Positions 18,833-28,488 of a stretch of 64,000 nucleotides of DNA are shown here, piece after piece. The first letter of the stretch is position 1. The number at the start of each line of letters is the position of its first letter. A program made the translations under genes and the position numbers. Under the pieces are notes generated by a model. That model worked only from the letters and a program-made list of their open reading frames with translations. It was not told where the DNA came from and made no database searches. This DNA is from Mycobacterium marinum. GTDB taxonomy: Bacteria > Actinomycetota > Actinomycetes > Mycobacteriales > Mycobacteriaceae. The stretch spans positions 4,836,001 through 4,900,000 of the forward strand of contig NZ_CP024190.1 in the NCBI RefSeq assembly GCF_003391395.1, in the 5' to 3' direction.

Positions 18833-20482
18833 CTATTTCTTCTTCTGCGGCGCGGGCTTCTTGACCTTCACCGATTCTTTGCCCAGCTCTCCCTCATCCA
18901 TGGCCTCGACATGCTCGTCGGGGACCACGGATTCACCACTGGACGACGCGAAGCCCTTCTTGAAGTGGTTGATCACTTTCGTCAGTGCTTCCTCAGTTTC
19001 CTCGGTGAGCTTCTGCGTGTCACGGATGGTGCTCAGCAGTGTCTCTTCGGAGGCCCGAATGTGGTCCAGCAGTTCGGTTTCGAAACGCCGGACGTCCTCG
19101 ACGGGCACCGAGTCCAGGTGACCGCCGGTGCCCAGGAAGATGGAAACGACCTGCTCTTCGACGGGCATCGGCTGGTACTGCGGCTGCTTGAGCAGCTCTA
19201 CCAGCCGGGCACCGCGGTCCAGCTGTGCCTTCGACGTGGCGTCAAGGTCGGAGGCGAAAGCGGCAAAGGCTTCCAGCTCGCGGTACTGCGACAGGTCCAG
19301 ACGGAGGCTTCCCGCCACCTCTTTCATTGCCTTGATCTGTGCCGCACCACCGACTCGGGACACCGAGACGCCGACGTTGATGGCCGGGCGAACGCCCTGG
19401 TTGAACAGATCGGTCTCGAGGAAGCACTGCCCGTCCGTAATCGAAATGACGTTGGTCGGGATGTAGGCCGAGATGTCGTTGGCCTTGGTCTCGATGATCG
19501 GAAGACCGGTCAACGAGCCGCCACCGAGTTCGTCGGACAGCTTTGCGCAGCGCTCCAGGAGCCGCGAGTGCAGATAGAACACGTCGCCCGGATATGCCTC
19601 ACGGCCAGGCGGACGGCGCAGCAGCAGCGAGATCGCCCGGTATGCCTCGGCCTGCTTAGTCAGATCGTCGAAGACGATCAGGACGTGCTTACCGGCGTAC
19701 ATCCAGTGCTGAGCGACGGCCGAACCAGTGTAAGGGGCAAGCCATTTGAAGCCGGCGGAGTCCGACGCGGGGGCCGCGACGATGGTCGTGTAGTCCATCG
19801 CGCCGCCCTCTTCCAGGGCGCGCCGCACCGAAGCGATCGTGGTGCCCTTCTGCCCGATGGCCACGTATACGCAGCGCACCTGCTTCTTGGGATCACCGGT
19901 CTCCCAGTTCTGGCGCTGGTTGAGGATGGTGTCGACGCAGACCGCGGTCTTGCCGGTCTTGCGGTCGCCGATGATCAGCTGACGCTGACCGCGGCCGATC
20001 GGGGTCATGGCGTCGATCGCCTTGATGCCGGTCTGCAGCGGTTCCTTGACGCTTTGACGCTGAACCACCGACGGTGCTTGCAACTCGAGGGCCCGCCGCG
20101 TCTCGGCCTCGATGTCTCCCCGGCCATCGATCGGCTGTCCGAGCGGGTTGACCACCCGCCCCAAGAAGGCGTCGCCGACGGGAACCGACAACACCTCGCC
20201 GGTGCGCTTGACCTGCTGGCCTTCTTCGATCTTCTCGAAGTTACCCAGGATCACCGCGCCAACACTGTGTTCGTCGAGGTTGAGGGCCACGCCGAGCACA
20301 CCGCCGGGGAACTCGAGCAGCTCCTGCGTCATCACGGACGGTAAACCTTCGACGTGCGCGATACCGTCCCCGGCGTCGACAACGGTGCCGACTTCCTCGC
20401 GGGAGGTATCCGCGGTGAAGGAGCCTACGTACTCTTCGACCGCGCTCTGAATGTCATTAGCGGAGATTGTCAACTCGGCCAT
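18833..20482 (-). CDS. atpA: ATP synthase alpha subunit
   Basis: 549 residues with Walker A GDRKTGKTAV and the alpha signature PAINVGVSVSRVGGAAQ. The Lys-rich C-terminal extension (about residues 515-549, ending KKPAPQKKK) is the mycobacterial tail associated with suppression of ATP hydrolysis. Noncatalytic nucleotide-binding F1 subunit. Confidence 0.97.
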   Translation of the reverse strand: MAELTISANDIQSAVEEYVGSFTADTSREEVGTVVDAGDGIAHVEGLPSVMTQELLEFPGGVLGVALNLDEHSVGAVILGNFEKIEEGQQVKRTGEVLSVPVGDAFLGRVVNPLGQPIDGRGDIEAETRRALELQAPSVVQRQSVKEPLQTGIKAIDAMTPIGRGQRQLIIGDRKTGKTAVCVDTILNQRQNWETGDPKKQVRCVYVAIGQKGTTIASVRRALEEGGAMDYTTIVAAPASDSAGFKWLAPYTGSAVAQHWMYAGKHVLIVFDDLTKQAEAYRAISLLLRRPPGREAYPGDVFYLHSRLLERCAKLSDELGGGSLTGLPIIETKANDISAYIPTNVISITDGQCFLETDLFNQGVRPAINVGVSVSRVGGAAQIKAMKEVAGSLRLDLSQYRELEAFAAFASDLDATSKAQLDRGARLVELLKQPQYQPMPVEEQVVSIFLGTGGHLDSVPVEDVRRFETELLDHIRASEETLLSTIRDTQKLTEETEEALTKVINHFKKGFASSSGESVVPDEHVEAMDEGELGKESVKVKKPAPQKKK

Positions 20483-20543
20483 GGCTGCTGTCTTCCTACT
20501 TTTGGGTTGTGCTGGCTGGTTCGTGTTCAGTCGGGCTTCGTCA

Positions 20544-21881
20544 TCAATCAGGCAACTGAGCCTCGGCAGCGGTCAAACGCGACGAGAGCGTTCCGTCGAT
20601 CACTTCGTCACCCACGGCAATCGACAGACCCCCCAACAACGTGGGATCCGTTTGGAGCTGCACGGTCACGGGGTGACCGTAGATGCGACTCAGCACCTCA
20701 GTAACGCGGGTGCGCTGCGAATCGCTGAGCTCGGCGGCCGCGCTGACTTGTGCGACAACTTCCCCGCGGCGGGCCACGGCCACCTCGGCCAACAGCAGCA
20801 CGGCGTCCTCGGCCGGCTGACCTCGCAGGAGTTCGACCGTCTGGGACAGCAATGCGACTGCAATCGGACTGATGTCGCCCGCGCTGTCGAGGACTTTGCG
20901 CAGCAATCCAACTCGGCCCTCGGCCGGAACCACATAGTCGCCGAGCAAGATGGAGAGGCGCGGTTGCGCGTCCAAGATGCGGGAGAACCGGAACAGCTGG
21001 TCCTCGACCTCGTCGACCTGTCCGTCACGCTCGGCGACTTCCAGAAGGGCCTGCCGAGACACGTGCTCGATGGCGTCGATCAGATCGGAGCTTGCCGACC
21101 ACCGCTCCGTGACGGCGGCTCGCAGTACATCCAGCGCGGGATTGCCGACCTGGCCGGATATCAGCCGCTCCAACAGCCGAATCCTGGGTGCTGCGTCTTC
21201 GGCGGGCACCGTGAGGTAGCGGGTGACGGTGACTTCGCGTTGTAGCAGTTGGGCTACCGACACGAGGTCGCTGGCCAGAGCGGAAAGTGCCGCATTGTCC
21301 AGGCCCTTGGCCAAACCGGCGCCCTTGTCGACCAAGCTGCCCAGCGCCCGCCGGCTGGCCGACCGCATCTTGGCCGCCACCGGACGCTCGACTTCTGCCG
21401 CTGCCGGCGCCATCGCGTCGAGCTCGTCGAGGAAGCGGTCGACCGTGGCCGCCTGCTGCGCCGGGTCGGCAACGTAATTGCGCACCAATTCGCTTGCCTG
21501 GCGGACTGATTCGTGGCCCAGCTCCAAGCGCAGCTGACGGGTCAGCTGAGTTCGGAGCAGCTCGACCTGACGAGAACCTTGGACCTTGATCCGTTCGGCT
21601 TCGACACCCGCCTGGGTCTGCATCTGCGCCGTGATGCGCTTGGCATCTTCCTTGGCCTCTTCGACGACCTGCTCAGCCTCCGCCTTGGCGGCCTCCACCG
21701 CTTTACTGTGCGCGGTGGTCGACTCCGTGAGCCGCTCGGCGGCGGTAGCCGCGTCTGCCAGTTGCTGCCGAACCGTGTCCTGGCGGGCTGCCATCATGCG
21801 CCGCACGGGCGGCACGACGTAACGCCACACCAGAAAAACGATGGCCGCGAAACCAACTAGCTGTCCGATGAATGTCGACAT
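20544..21881 (-). CDS. atpH: Fused ATP synthase b'-delta subunit
   Basis: 445 residues, much longer than an ordinary delta subunit. The first ~165 residues are a b-type stator helix with one membrane segment (FIGQLVGFAAIVFLVWRY) and a long Ala/Glu/Lys-rich coiled coil; the C-terminal ~180 residues are a delta domain (LLGDYVVPAEGRVGLLRKVLD, LSIAVGDEVIDGTLSSRL). The fusion is the normal mycobacterial arrangement. It starts 6 nt after the atpF stop. Confidence 0.96.
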   Translation of the reverse strand: MSTFIGQLVGFAAIVFLVWRYVVPPVRRMMAARQDTVRQQLADAATAAERLTESTTAHSKAVEAAKAEAEQVVEEAKEDAKRITAQMQTQAGVEAERIKVQGSRQVELLRTQLTRQLRLELGHESVRQASELVRNYVADPAQQAATVDRFLDELDAMAPAAAEVERPVAAKMRSASRRALGSLVDKGAGLAKGLDNAALSALASDLVSVAQLLQREVTVTRYLTVPAEDAAPRIRLLERLISGQVGNPALDVLRAAVTERWSASSDLIDAIEHVSRQALLEVAERDGQVDEVEDQLFRFSRILDAQPRLSILLGDYVVPAEGRVGLLRKVLDSAGDISPIAVALLSQTVELLRGQPAEDAVLLLAEVAVARRGEVVAQVSAAAELSDSQRTRVTEVLSRIYGHPVTVQLQTDPTLLGGLSIAVGDEVIDGTLSSRLTAAEAQLPD

Positions 21882-21887
21882 GGTTTG

Positions 21888-22400
21888 CTACCCCGTCGCA
21901 GCTGGAGTAGTCACGTCGACACCGACGATCCGGCTGGCCAGCGTCGCCGACATTGTTCCCACGTTGGCACGCAAATCCAGTTCCACAGCGTCCCTCTCGC
22001 GCTTCAGTTGCTCGTTGGCCTGCTGCAATGTCGATGCCACTTCCTGTTCAGCGTGGGCACGCGCATCCTCGACGACCTTACGACCCTCGGCCCGGGCGTT
22101 GTCCCGATAGGACGACGCCTGTACCCGGGCTTCGGCCATGGCTGCCTCGTAGTCCGCCTGGGCGGCCGTGAACTGCTCGGCCGATTTCTTGTTGTCGGCC
22201 AGCGTCTTGGCAACCATGGCGTCGCGTTCACGCAACACCTTCAGGATCGGCGGTACGACAAATGTGCCGATGACCGCAAGCACCACCAAGAAGATGGCCA
22301 GCACGAAGAAAAACGTCCCGTTGGGAACGAGGAAGTTGTTTGTGCCGCCTTCCTCTGCTGCCTGGCCCGCAGCCAGGACAATAGAGTTCACGTCATCCAT
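21888..22400 (-). CDS. atpF: ATP synthase b subunit
   Basis: 170 residues with one N-terminal membrane helix (TFFFVLAIFLVVLAVIGTFVV) and a long charged helix. It forms the peripheral stalk with the fused b'-delta protein. Confidence 0.95.
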   Translation of the reverse strand: MDDVNSIVLAAGQAAEEGGTNNFLVPNGTFFFVLAIFLVVLAVIGTFVVPPILKVLRERDAMVAKTLADNKKSAEQFTAAQADYEAAMAEARVQASSYRDNARAEGRKVVEDARAHAEQEVASTLQQANEQLKRERDAVELDLRANVGTMSATLASRIVGVDVTTPAATG

Positions 22401-22441
22401 TACTACCCATCACAACCATTTCAACGGTTACAGCTGCCGAA

Positions 22442-22687
22442 TTACTTAACGGGCGTGGCGAAGACGAACAGCGCCATGAACGCCAGGTTGATAAAGTAGG
22501 CGGCCTCAACCAGACCGACGGTGATGAAGAACGGCGTGAACAGCCGTCCCTGCGCCTCGGGTTGGCGGGCAACGCCGGAGATCAGAGCGTTACCGGCGAT
22601 ACCGTCACCGATACCGGCGCCGATCGCGCCACCAGCCATGATGAGTCCACCGCCGATGAGGGCGCCGGCAGCGATAGTGGGGTCCAT
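22442..22687 (-). CDS. atpE: ATP synthase c subunit
   Basis: 81 residues forming a helical hairpin. The ion-binding Glu61 lies in GLVEAAYFINLAF and Asp28 in GAGIGDGIAG. Positions 63 (Ala) and 66 (Ile) match the M. tuberculosis residues that contact bedaquiline, so the target looks sensitive. Eighty-nine bases separate it from atpB. Confidence 0.97.
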   Translation of the reverse strand: MDPTIAAGALIGGGLIMAGGAIGAGIGDGIAGNALISGVARQPEAQGRLFTPFFITVGLVEAAYFINLAFMALFVFATPVK

Positions 22688-22777
22688 TACTTTATCCTCC
22701 TTGATAACTCTGGTAGCGGTTTACCAGGTTCCGGTACTGGTATGGGGTCGGGATTTTCTAGGCAGTTTCTCGCAGTA

Positions 22778-23530
22778 TTAGTGGTGGTCCTCTTCTAGCT
22801 CCATTGCTTGGCTGAAGTACAAGATCGTCAACAGCGCGAAAATGAAGGCCTGGATCGCGCCGACGAACAAGTCAAAGGACTTCCAGATTGCATTCGGTGC
22901 CCACATGATGTAGGGCGGGAAGAGCGCGATGAGCGCGACCAAAATTCCGCCGGCAAAGATATTGCCGAAAAGACGCAGCGACAGCGAGATCGGCTTGGCG
23001 ATTTCTTCGACGAGGTTGATCGGCGCCAGGATTGCCACGTGCCCCTTGAGCAGCTTGATGGGGTGGCCGACGATGCCGCGACGCCAGAAGCCGGCCGCGT
23101 GGTAGCAGACGAAGACGAACAGCGCCAGCGCCAGCACGTAGTTGATGTCTGCGGCCGCGGGCTTGAGCAACTCGGTGGTCTGCCCGTGTTCGTCGGTGTA
23201 CTGCACCGGGAGGACTGACAGCCAGTTCGAGATCAAGATGAAGACGAAGATGGTTACCGCGAGCGGCAGCACAAAGGGCGCGATCCGCATCCCGATTGCG
23301 CTTTCGACCTGGCCGCGCATCTGGATGGTGATCGCTTCGAAGAACAGCTGCACCCCACCGGGCACCGCGGTCGAGGTGACCTTGGAGCGCAGGTAGAACG
23401 CCAACGCGAGCACAATGAGCGCGGCGATCGCCGTCGACAGCACCGTGTCGGTGTTGACGGTCATGCCCAGCCAGGTCGCGGTGTGGTGCTCGCCGACCTC
23501 AATCTGGGCAGCCAGGATCGACTCAGTCAT
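22778..23530 (-). CDS. atpB: ATP synthase a subunit
   Basis: 250 residues from ATG 23530 (MTESILAAQIEVG), the M. tuberculosis length. Several membrane helices; the essential Arg lies in ISLSLRLFGNIFAGG. It forms the proton half-channels of Fo. The start overlaps the end of the upstream AtpI-like gene by 8 bp; a longer in-frame reading to 23701 would be out-of-frame sequence of that gene. Confidence 0.96.
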   Translation of the reverse strand: MTESILAAQIEVGEHHTATWLGMTVNTDTVLSTAIAALIVLALAFYLRSKVTSTAVPGGVQLFFEAITIQMRGQVESAIGMRIAPFVLPLAVTIFVFILISNWLSVLPVQYTDEHGQTTELLKPAAADINYVLALALFVFVCYHAAGFWRRGIVGHPIKLLKGHVAILAPINLVEEIAKPISLSLRLFGNIFAGGILVALIALFPPYIMWAPNAIWKSFDLFVGAIQAFIFALLTILYFSQAMELEEDHH

Positions 23531-24023
23531 CGCTGGCGGTACTCCCTTCCGATCCCTTGAAAACGCCACTGTCCGAGCCGACGGGCTGGTTCTCCGCATC
23601 GTCGGCCGCAAAGTCCCCGGTACGTAGCTTCTTCCAGACCGGCAGTGCCGTGGATGCCACCAGCAGCAGCTGGAAGAGCGCCAACCCGAACACCACGCCA
23701 AGTCCGGCCGGCCGGAAAATATACGCGATGATCAGCGCCATGATGGTAATGACCGCGACCCGAGCGGCCGAGTTGAGTGCCATCGACCTTTTCAGCGGGT
23801 GGTCCCGGCCGGTGATCGACTCCACCGATCGCCGGACCAACAGGGCGTTGAGCAAACCGAGCAGCAGCCCAATGCCGAGAAACACTCCGACCATCAGGTG
23901 ACCGACGAGTCCGGCGACCACAGTGGCAACCGCGGTGAGTCCAAGGCTGATCACCAATAGACGAACCGGACGGAAAGCAACAGAGGGAAACACCAACGGC
24001 GCGTCCTGCGCTGGTGTTGTCAC
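23523..24023 (-). CDS. ATP synthase I-like membrane protein (Rv1303-like)
   Basis: 166 residues with four predicted membrane helices (for example LLVISLGLTAVATVVAGLVG, MVGVFLGIGLLLGLLNALLV, VAVITIMALIIAYIF) and an acidic C-terminal tail. Position and size fit AtpI, the small protein at the head of bacterial atp operons linked to c-ring assembly. It opens the operon and overlaps atpB by 8 bp. Confidence 0.88.
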   Translation of the reverse strand: MTTPAQDAPLVFPSVAFRPVRLLVISLGLTAVATVVAGLVGHLMVGVFLGIGLLLGLLNALLVRRSVESITGRDHPLKRSMALNSAARVAVITIMALIIAYIFRPAGLGVVFGLALFQLLLVASTALPVWKKLRTGDFAADDAENQPVGSDSGVFKGSEGSTASDD

Positions 24024-24273
24024 TGCAGCACCTCAATCCCCGGTTAGTGGAGCGGAAACCGCCCGATCGACTGATCGGTGGCCCGCCGAGCGTATCGCAA
24101 CGGTTGGGCTGGTTTCACCCAAGGGGTAGCTCCCTGTGTCGGTCGTTAACTGGCGCGGTCAGATAGGCATCCGCCGGGCCGGGGGGCCGGCAACCCACGA
24201 GGTTTATTTCGGGGCTCTACCAGGACCGTACCACAAGGTAGATGCCACTACTACCGCCTGTCGTAGACGTGCC

Positions 24274-25455
24274 CTAGTCCGGGTCGTAGTAGTCGTCGCG
24301 ACGACGCAGCAACGGGATCGCTGTCACAACCCCGGCGACTACCAGTGCGCCGAGCATCACCGCCGCGGTGTGGCGAGGGTCCACGAAGATCGTGCTGGCC
24401 GCCCCGAAGGCGACGATGCCCACCCATAGGTAGATGAGCAGCACGACCCGGCGATGCGAATGGCCGATCTGCAGCAAGCGGTGGTGAAGATGCATCTTGT
24501 CGGGGCTGAATGCGCTTCGTCCGGCGCGGGTGCGGCGCACGATTGCCAGTAACAGGTCCAGCATCGGCACGAACATCACCGCCACCACCAGCAAGAACGG
24601 CGATAGCAGGGCAAACACGTCCCGGGCCCCGTAGGCGTTCTGGGAGATGGGCCCCGCGGCGGTGGTGGAGGCCGCGGCCAGCATCAACCCGACCAGCATC
24701 GAACCGGAATCGCCCATGAAGATCTTGGCTCGGTGGAAATTGTGCGGCAAGAACCCGAGACAGGCCCCTGCGAGCACCACCGAGATCACCGCTGGCGGAT
24801 AGAACAGTACGTCGCCGCCATGGTCACGAAGCAACCCCACCGAGAAGGTGCAGATCGCCAAGGCCGTGATGAGGCCCAGCCCAGCCGCCAGCCCATCGAG
24901 TCCGTCGACGAAGTTCATGGCGTTGACGATGGACACGGTCAACGCGAGGGTGAGCAAAATGGACGAGGCTTGGTCCAAGACGATGGTCCCGACACCACCC
25001 AGCGGGATGTAGAGCACGCTCCAGGCGACGCCCATGGTGACCAGCACGCTAGCTGCGGTGATCTGACCGGCAAACTTCGTCAGGGCATCCAGACCCCACC
25101 TGTCATCGATCAGACCGATACCCATGATCACCGCACCCGCGACGAGCACCGCGGGCATGCCGGTCGAATAGACGAACCCGCGGGTGAGGGCGGGAAGTTG
25201 GGAGGCGAGAAAGACCGCGGCGAGCACCCCGAGGAACATCGCCAGCCCACCCATGCGAGGGGTGGGTGTCACGTGGACGTCGCGTTCGCGCGGGTAGGCG
25301 ACCGCGCCCAGGCGAGTCGCCAAGACGCGAACCGGCCCGGTCGCGAAATACGTGATGATCGCTGCGGTTAACCCGACGAGCGCAAGCTCACGCAGCGGGA
25401 CACCGGCGCTGCGAACCGAAAGGGCGAGCAAGCCGTCGGCAACGCTGGACACCAC
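24274..25455 (-). CDS. rfe: Decaprenyl-phosphate N-acetylglucosaminyl-1-phosphate transferase (WecA/Rfe family)
   Basis: About 393 residues, 10-11 membrane helices. Catalytic loops of the polyprenyl-phosphate hexose-1-phosphate transferase family are visible: NAMNFVDGLDGLAAGLG, the HNFHRAKIFMGDSGSM Mg-binding loop and the C-terminal HLHHRLLQIGHSHRR. It starts the lipid-linked GlcNAc unit that links mycobacterial arabinogalactan to peptidoglycan. An alternative start slightly upstream is possible because the M. tuberculosis protein is about 10 residues longer. The 250 bp between it and the atp operon hold no gene. Confidence 0.93.
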   Translation of the reverse strand: MVSSVADGLLALSVRSAGVPLRELALVGLTAAIITYFATGPVRVLATRLGAVAYPRERDVHVTPTPRMGGLAMFLGVLAAVFLASQLPALTRGFVYSTGMPAVLVAGAVIMGIGLIDDRWGLDALTKFAGQITAASVLVTMGVAWSVLYIPLGGVGTIVLDQASSILLTLALTVSIVNAMNFVDGLDGLAAGLGLITALAICTFSVGLLRDHGGDVLFYPPAVISVVLAGACLGFLPHNFHRAKIFMGDSGSMLVGLMLAAASTTAAGPISQNAYGARDVFALLSPFLLVVAVMFVPMLDLLLAIVRRTRAGRSAFSPDKMHLHHRLLQIGHSHRRVVLLIYLWVGIVAFGAASTIFVDPRHTAAVMLGALVVAGVVTAIPLLRRRDDYYDPD

Positions 25456-25533
25456 GAGACCCTACTTCACCAACCTGAGAACCCGAATAGCCGCGCCCGG
25501 CCGCAGCGCCCAGCGGCAGCCACCACGACGGTG

Positions 25534-26184
25534 CTATGCGGTCAGCGTTGTCGCGTCCACTCCGAGCACGTCAGCGATCCGCTCGGCGCTGACCGGTCCC
25601 GGACGCAGGATGCGCGGGGCCCCGGTGAGGTCGACGATCGTCGAGGCGGCCTGCTGCGCCGCGGGACCACCATCCAGGTAGACGTCGACCAGATCGCCGA
25701 ACTGATTACGTGCATCCGCGACGTCGACCGCCGGCGGCTGCCCCGAGACGTTGGCGCTGGAAACCGCCATGGGGCCCACCTGGCGCAACAACTCGATGGC
25801 CACCGGGTGCAACGGCATGCGCAGCATCACGGTGCCGTGCGCGTTGCCGAGGTCCCACTGCAGGGACGGCGCTTGCACCACAACCAGGCTCAAGGCGCCC
25901 GGCCAGAATGCACGGATCAGTTCACGCGCTCCAGCGGGCATCGAGAAAACCAGCCCCTCGATGGTGTGCCAGGAGCCCACCAGCACGCCCACCGGCATAT
26001 CGCGCCCGCGCCCCTTGGCTGACAGCAGCGCGTTCACCGCGGCACTGTCGAATGCGTCGGCACCGATCCCATAGACGGTGTCCGTCGGCATTACGACCAG
26101 CCGACCGGCTTTGAGCGCCCCTGCCGCAGAAGCGATCCCGTTGGAACGCTGGTCGGGGTCGGCGCAGTCGAACACCTCACTCAT
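25534..26184 (-). CDS. L-threonylcarbamoyladenylate synthase (Sua5/YrdC/YwlC)
   Basis: 216 residues with the YrdC fold: LVVMPTDTVYGIGADAFD, SAKGRGRDMPVGVLV and VSSANVSGQPP. It forms threonylcarbamoyl-AMP from threonine, bicarbonate and ATP for the t6A37 modification of tRNAs. It lies downstream of prfA-prmC, a common translation-gene cluster. Confidence 0.93.
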   Translation of the reverse strand: MSEVFDCADPDQRSNGIASAAGALKAGRLVVMPTDTVYGIGADAFDSAAVNALLSAKGRGRDMPVGVLVGSWHTIEGLVFSMPAGARELIRAFWPGALSLVVVQAPSLQWDLGNAHGTVMLRMPLHPVAIELLRQVGPMAVSSANVSGQPPAVDVADARNQFGDLVDVYLDGGPAAQQAASTIVDLTGAPRILRPGPVSAERIADVLGVDATTLTA

Positions 26185-26236
26185 GGGCGCTGGCCCTCCT
26201 TCGCATTCGCTTCGCCCCGCATCCTCACCGCAGCTG

Positions 26237-27085
26237 TCACCGAACCAGCCTCTTGACGGCGGTCACGAACCTTGGCCGTCCGGCCAGATCTTGCCGAGCC
26301 ACGATGTCCTCGAAAACGCCTGCGCTTTCGATACATTCAACGGTCTGCCGCGCGGTGGTGTCGTCGTGTTCGACGGCGAACCGCCCGCCGGGACGCAACC
26401 AACGGCCGGCCAGCCGTACGACGTGGGGTATCACCGCCATCCCGTTCGGCCCTCCAAACAGCGCACGATGCGGATCATGCTGTGCTACTTCAGGTTCCAG
26501 AACAGCGCCGTCGGGAATGTATGGCGGGTTGGCCACCACGAGGTCGACCTGTCCATCGAGTTCGGGCATCAGCCCCGGAGTGGTGACATCGGCTCGCACC
26601 AGTTCCACCTTGGTGCCCACGGAATTGCGGTGTGCGTACTCGAGCGCAGCGGCCGAATCGTCGACGCCAAGAATCCGCGCCGCGGGCCAACGGTTGGCCA
26701 ACGCGACTGCCAACGCGCCGGATCCGGTACACAGGTCAACAATGACGGGGTCTTCGGAAAGCTGTTGTGCACCAGCCCATTCCAACACTGCCTCGGTCTC
26801 TGGGCGCGGCACGAAGACACCCGGACCGACCTGCAACTCCACCGGCCCAAACTGCACCGTGCCGATGAGATGCTGCAACGGCACCCTGCGTGATCGGGCG
26901 GTCACCATGTCTTGGTACTGACCGAGAGCATCGGTATCAAGCGGATCGCCAGGCAGGTACAGCAGACCGCGGTCGGTGCCGGTCAGGTGAGCGGCCAACC
27001 ATTCGGCATCACCACGTGCAGAGTCGATCCCGGCTTCGGCAAGAAGCGCCGCAGCGGAGTCGATCGCGTGGCGCAGCGAGGTCAT
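26237..27085 (-). CDS. prmC: Peptide chain release factor N5-glutamine methyltransferase
   Basis: 282 residues; the AdoMet pocket DLCTGSGALAVALA and the catalytic NPPY (VVANPPYIPDG) identify a HemK/PrmC enzyme that methylates the Gln of the GGQ motif of RF1 and RF2. The start overlaps the prfA stop by 4 bp, so enzyme and substrate are co-translated. Confidence 0.95.
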   Translation of the reverse strand: MTSLRHAIDSAAALLAEAGIDSARGDAEWLAAHLTGTDRGLLYLPGDPLDTDALGQYQDMVTARSRRVPLQHLIGTVQFGPVELQVGPGVFVPRPETEAVLEWAGAQQLSEDPVIVDLCTGSGALAVALANRWPAARILGVDDSAAALEYAHRNSVGTKVELVRADVTTPGLMPELDGQVDLVVANPPYIPDGAVLEPEVAQHDPHRALFGGPNGMAVIPHVVRLAGRWLRPGGRFAVEHDDTTARQTVECIESAGVFEDIVARQDLAGRPRFVTAVKRLVR

Positions 27086-28155
27086 GACTGCTGCAGCCGG
27101 GCCTGTTTGTCAGCGGCAGCCAGTGCGTCGAATAGAGCGTCCAGATCGCCATCGAGGACCTGGTCGAGGTTGTGGGACTTGTAGCCGATTCGGTGATCGG
27201 TGATCCGGTTCTCGGGGAAGTTGTAGGTGCGGATGCGTTCGCTACGGTCCACGGTTCGTATCTGGCTGGCCCGATCCGCCGAGGCGTCAGCCATCGCCTG
27301 CTCTTCGGCGATCGCCTGCAGACGAGCCCCGAGCACCTGCATGGCACGGATCTTGTTCTGCAGCTGCGAGCGTTCGTTTTGGCAGGTGACCACGATCCCG
27401 GTGGGCAGGTGGGTAATCCGCACCGCGGAGTCGGTGGTGTTGACCCCCTGGCCGCCCTTGCCCGACGACCGGTAGACGTCGATGCGCAGGTCCGACTCGT
27501 CGATCTGCACCTCGCCGACTTCCTCGGGCTCGGGGTAGACAAGTACGCCGGCCGCCGAGGTATGCACGCGACCTTGAGATTCGGTTACCGGGACCCGCTG
27601 CACCCGGTGCACCCCGCCCTCGAACTTCATCCGCGACCACACGCCGTCGGCCGTGTCGCCCTTGCTTGCGATGGCCAGCGTCGCGTCCTTGTAGCCGCCC
27701 AGATCCGAGGTGGTCTCCCCGAGCACCGTCACGGTCCAGCCGTGGCGTTCGGCATAGCGGATATACATTCTGGCCAGGTCGGCAGCGAATAGCGCCGATT
27801 CTTCGCCACCCTCGCCAGACTTGACTTCGAGCACGATGTCGTCGGCGTCATGCGGGTCGCGCGGCGCCAACATGTCGGTGAGCTGCGAGTCCAGTTCGGC
27901 GACCCGGGCCTCCAGTTCGGCGGCTTCGGCGGCAAACGACTCGTCGGTGGCCGCCAATTCGTGCGCGGTCTCCAGATCTTCGCGCGCGGCTACCAGCTTG
28001 CGGTAGGTGGCCACGATCGGTGCCAAGCGGGCAAACCGACGTCCGGCTTTGCGCGCCTCGTCGGGCCTGCTGTGCAGTTCTGGATCCGCCAACGCGCGCT
28101 CAAGGTCTGCGTGTTCGGCGAGCAGGACGTCAATCGTCTGCACCGGCGCTGCCAT
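27082..28155 (-). CDS. prfA: Peptide chain release factor 1
   Basis: 357 residues from ATG 28155, which has a strong AGGAGGTG site 5 nt upstream; an upstream in-frame start adds 11 residues without support. The GGQ catalytic loop (SSGKGGQGVNTTDSAVR) and the domain that reads UAA and UAG are present. It releases finished peptides from the ribosome. Confidence 0.96.
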   Translation of the reverse strand: MAAPVQTIDVLLAEHADLERALADPELHSRPDEARKAGRRFARLAPIVATYRKLVAAREDLETAHELAATDESFAAEAAELEARVAELDSQLTDMLAPRDPHDADDIVLEVKSGEGGEESALFAADLARMYIRYAERHGWTVTVLGETTSDLGGYKDATLAIASKGDTADGVWSRMKFEGGVHRVQRVPVTESQGRVHTSAAGVLVYPEPEEVGEVQIDESDLRIDVYRSSGKGGQGVNTTDSAVRITHLPTGIVVTCQNERSQLQNKIRAMQVLGARLQAIAEEQAMADASADRASQIRTVDRSERIRTYNFPENRITDHRIGYKSHNLDQVLDGDLDALFDALAAADKQARLQQS

Positions 28156-28190
28156 CTCACACCTCCTGCCAGCTCTTACCGCAAACACGA

Positions 28191-28235
28191 ACCGACGCCC
28201 GGCCTGTGCTGCTCATGCACAGTTCGGGCGTCGGT
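28191..28235 (-). terminator. Terminator between rpmE and prfA
   Basis: A perfect 11-bp inverted repeat (28191-28201 and 28225-28235) encloses a second 6-bp stem (CTGTGC/GCACAG). It lies 7 bp after the rpmE stop on the minus strand and has no T run, as is common in mycobacteria. Confidence 0.75.
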
Positions 28236-28242
28236 AATCCAG

Positions 28243-28488
28243 CTACTTGTCGGCCGCCGCCTGGTCCTTGTCGGCTCCGGCCTTGCGCTTGCCGTAGCGA
28301 CGCTCGAAGCGGGCAACCCGACCACCGCTGTCGAGGATCTTCTGCTTGCCGGTGTAGAACGGATGGCACTGCGAGCAAACCTCGGCCACGATACGGCCGC
28401 CCTGCTTGGTGCTCCGCGTCTGGAACGTGTTTCCGCACCCGCAGACCACAGTGGTCTCCTCGTAGGTGGGATGAATGTCAGATTTCAT
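28243..28488 (-). CDS. rpmE: 50S ribosomal protein L31, zinc-binding form
   Basis: 81 residues, MKSDIHPTYEETTVVCGCGN. CxC and CSQC pairs show the zinc-ribbon (C+) type, as opposed to the zinc-independent paralogue mycobacteria make under zinc limitation. The C-terminus is Lys/Ala-rich. Confidence 0.96.
   Translation of the reverse strand: MKSDIHPTYEETTVVCGCGNTFQTRSTKQGGRIVAEVCSQCHPFYTGKQKILDSGGRVARFERRYGKRKAGADKDQAAADK

Noticed and set aside
18602..20344. 580-residue plus-strand frame
   Set aside because: Antisense of atpA; high-GC codon bias leaves the opposite frame open. No recognisable domain, and atpA is unambiguous.
24024..24273. Possible gene between the atp operon and rfe
   Set aside because: Short frames only, no ribosome site or conserved look; probably the atp operon promoter region.
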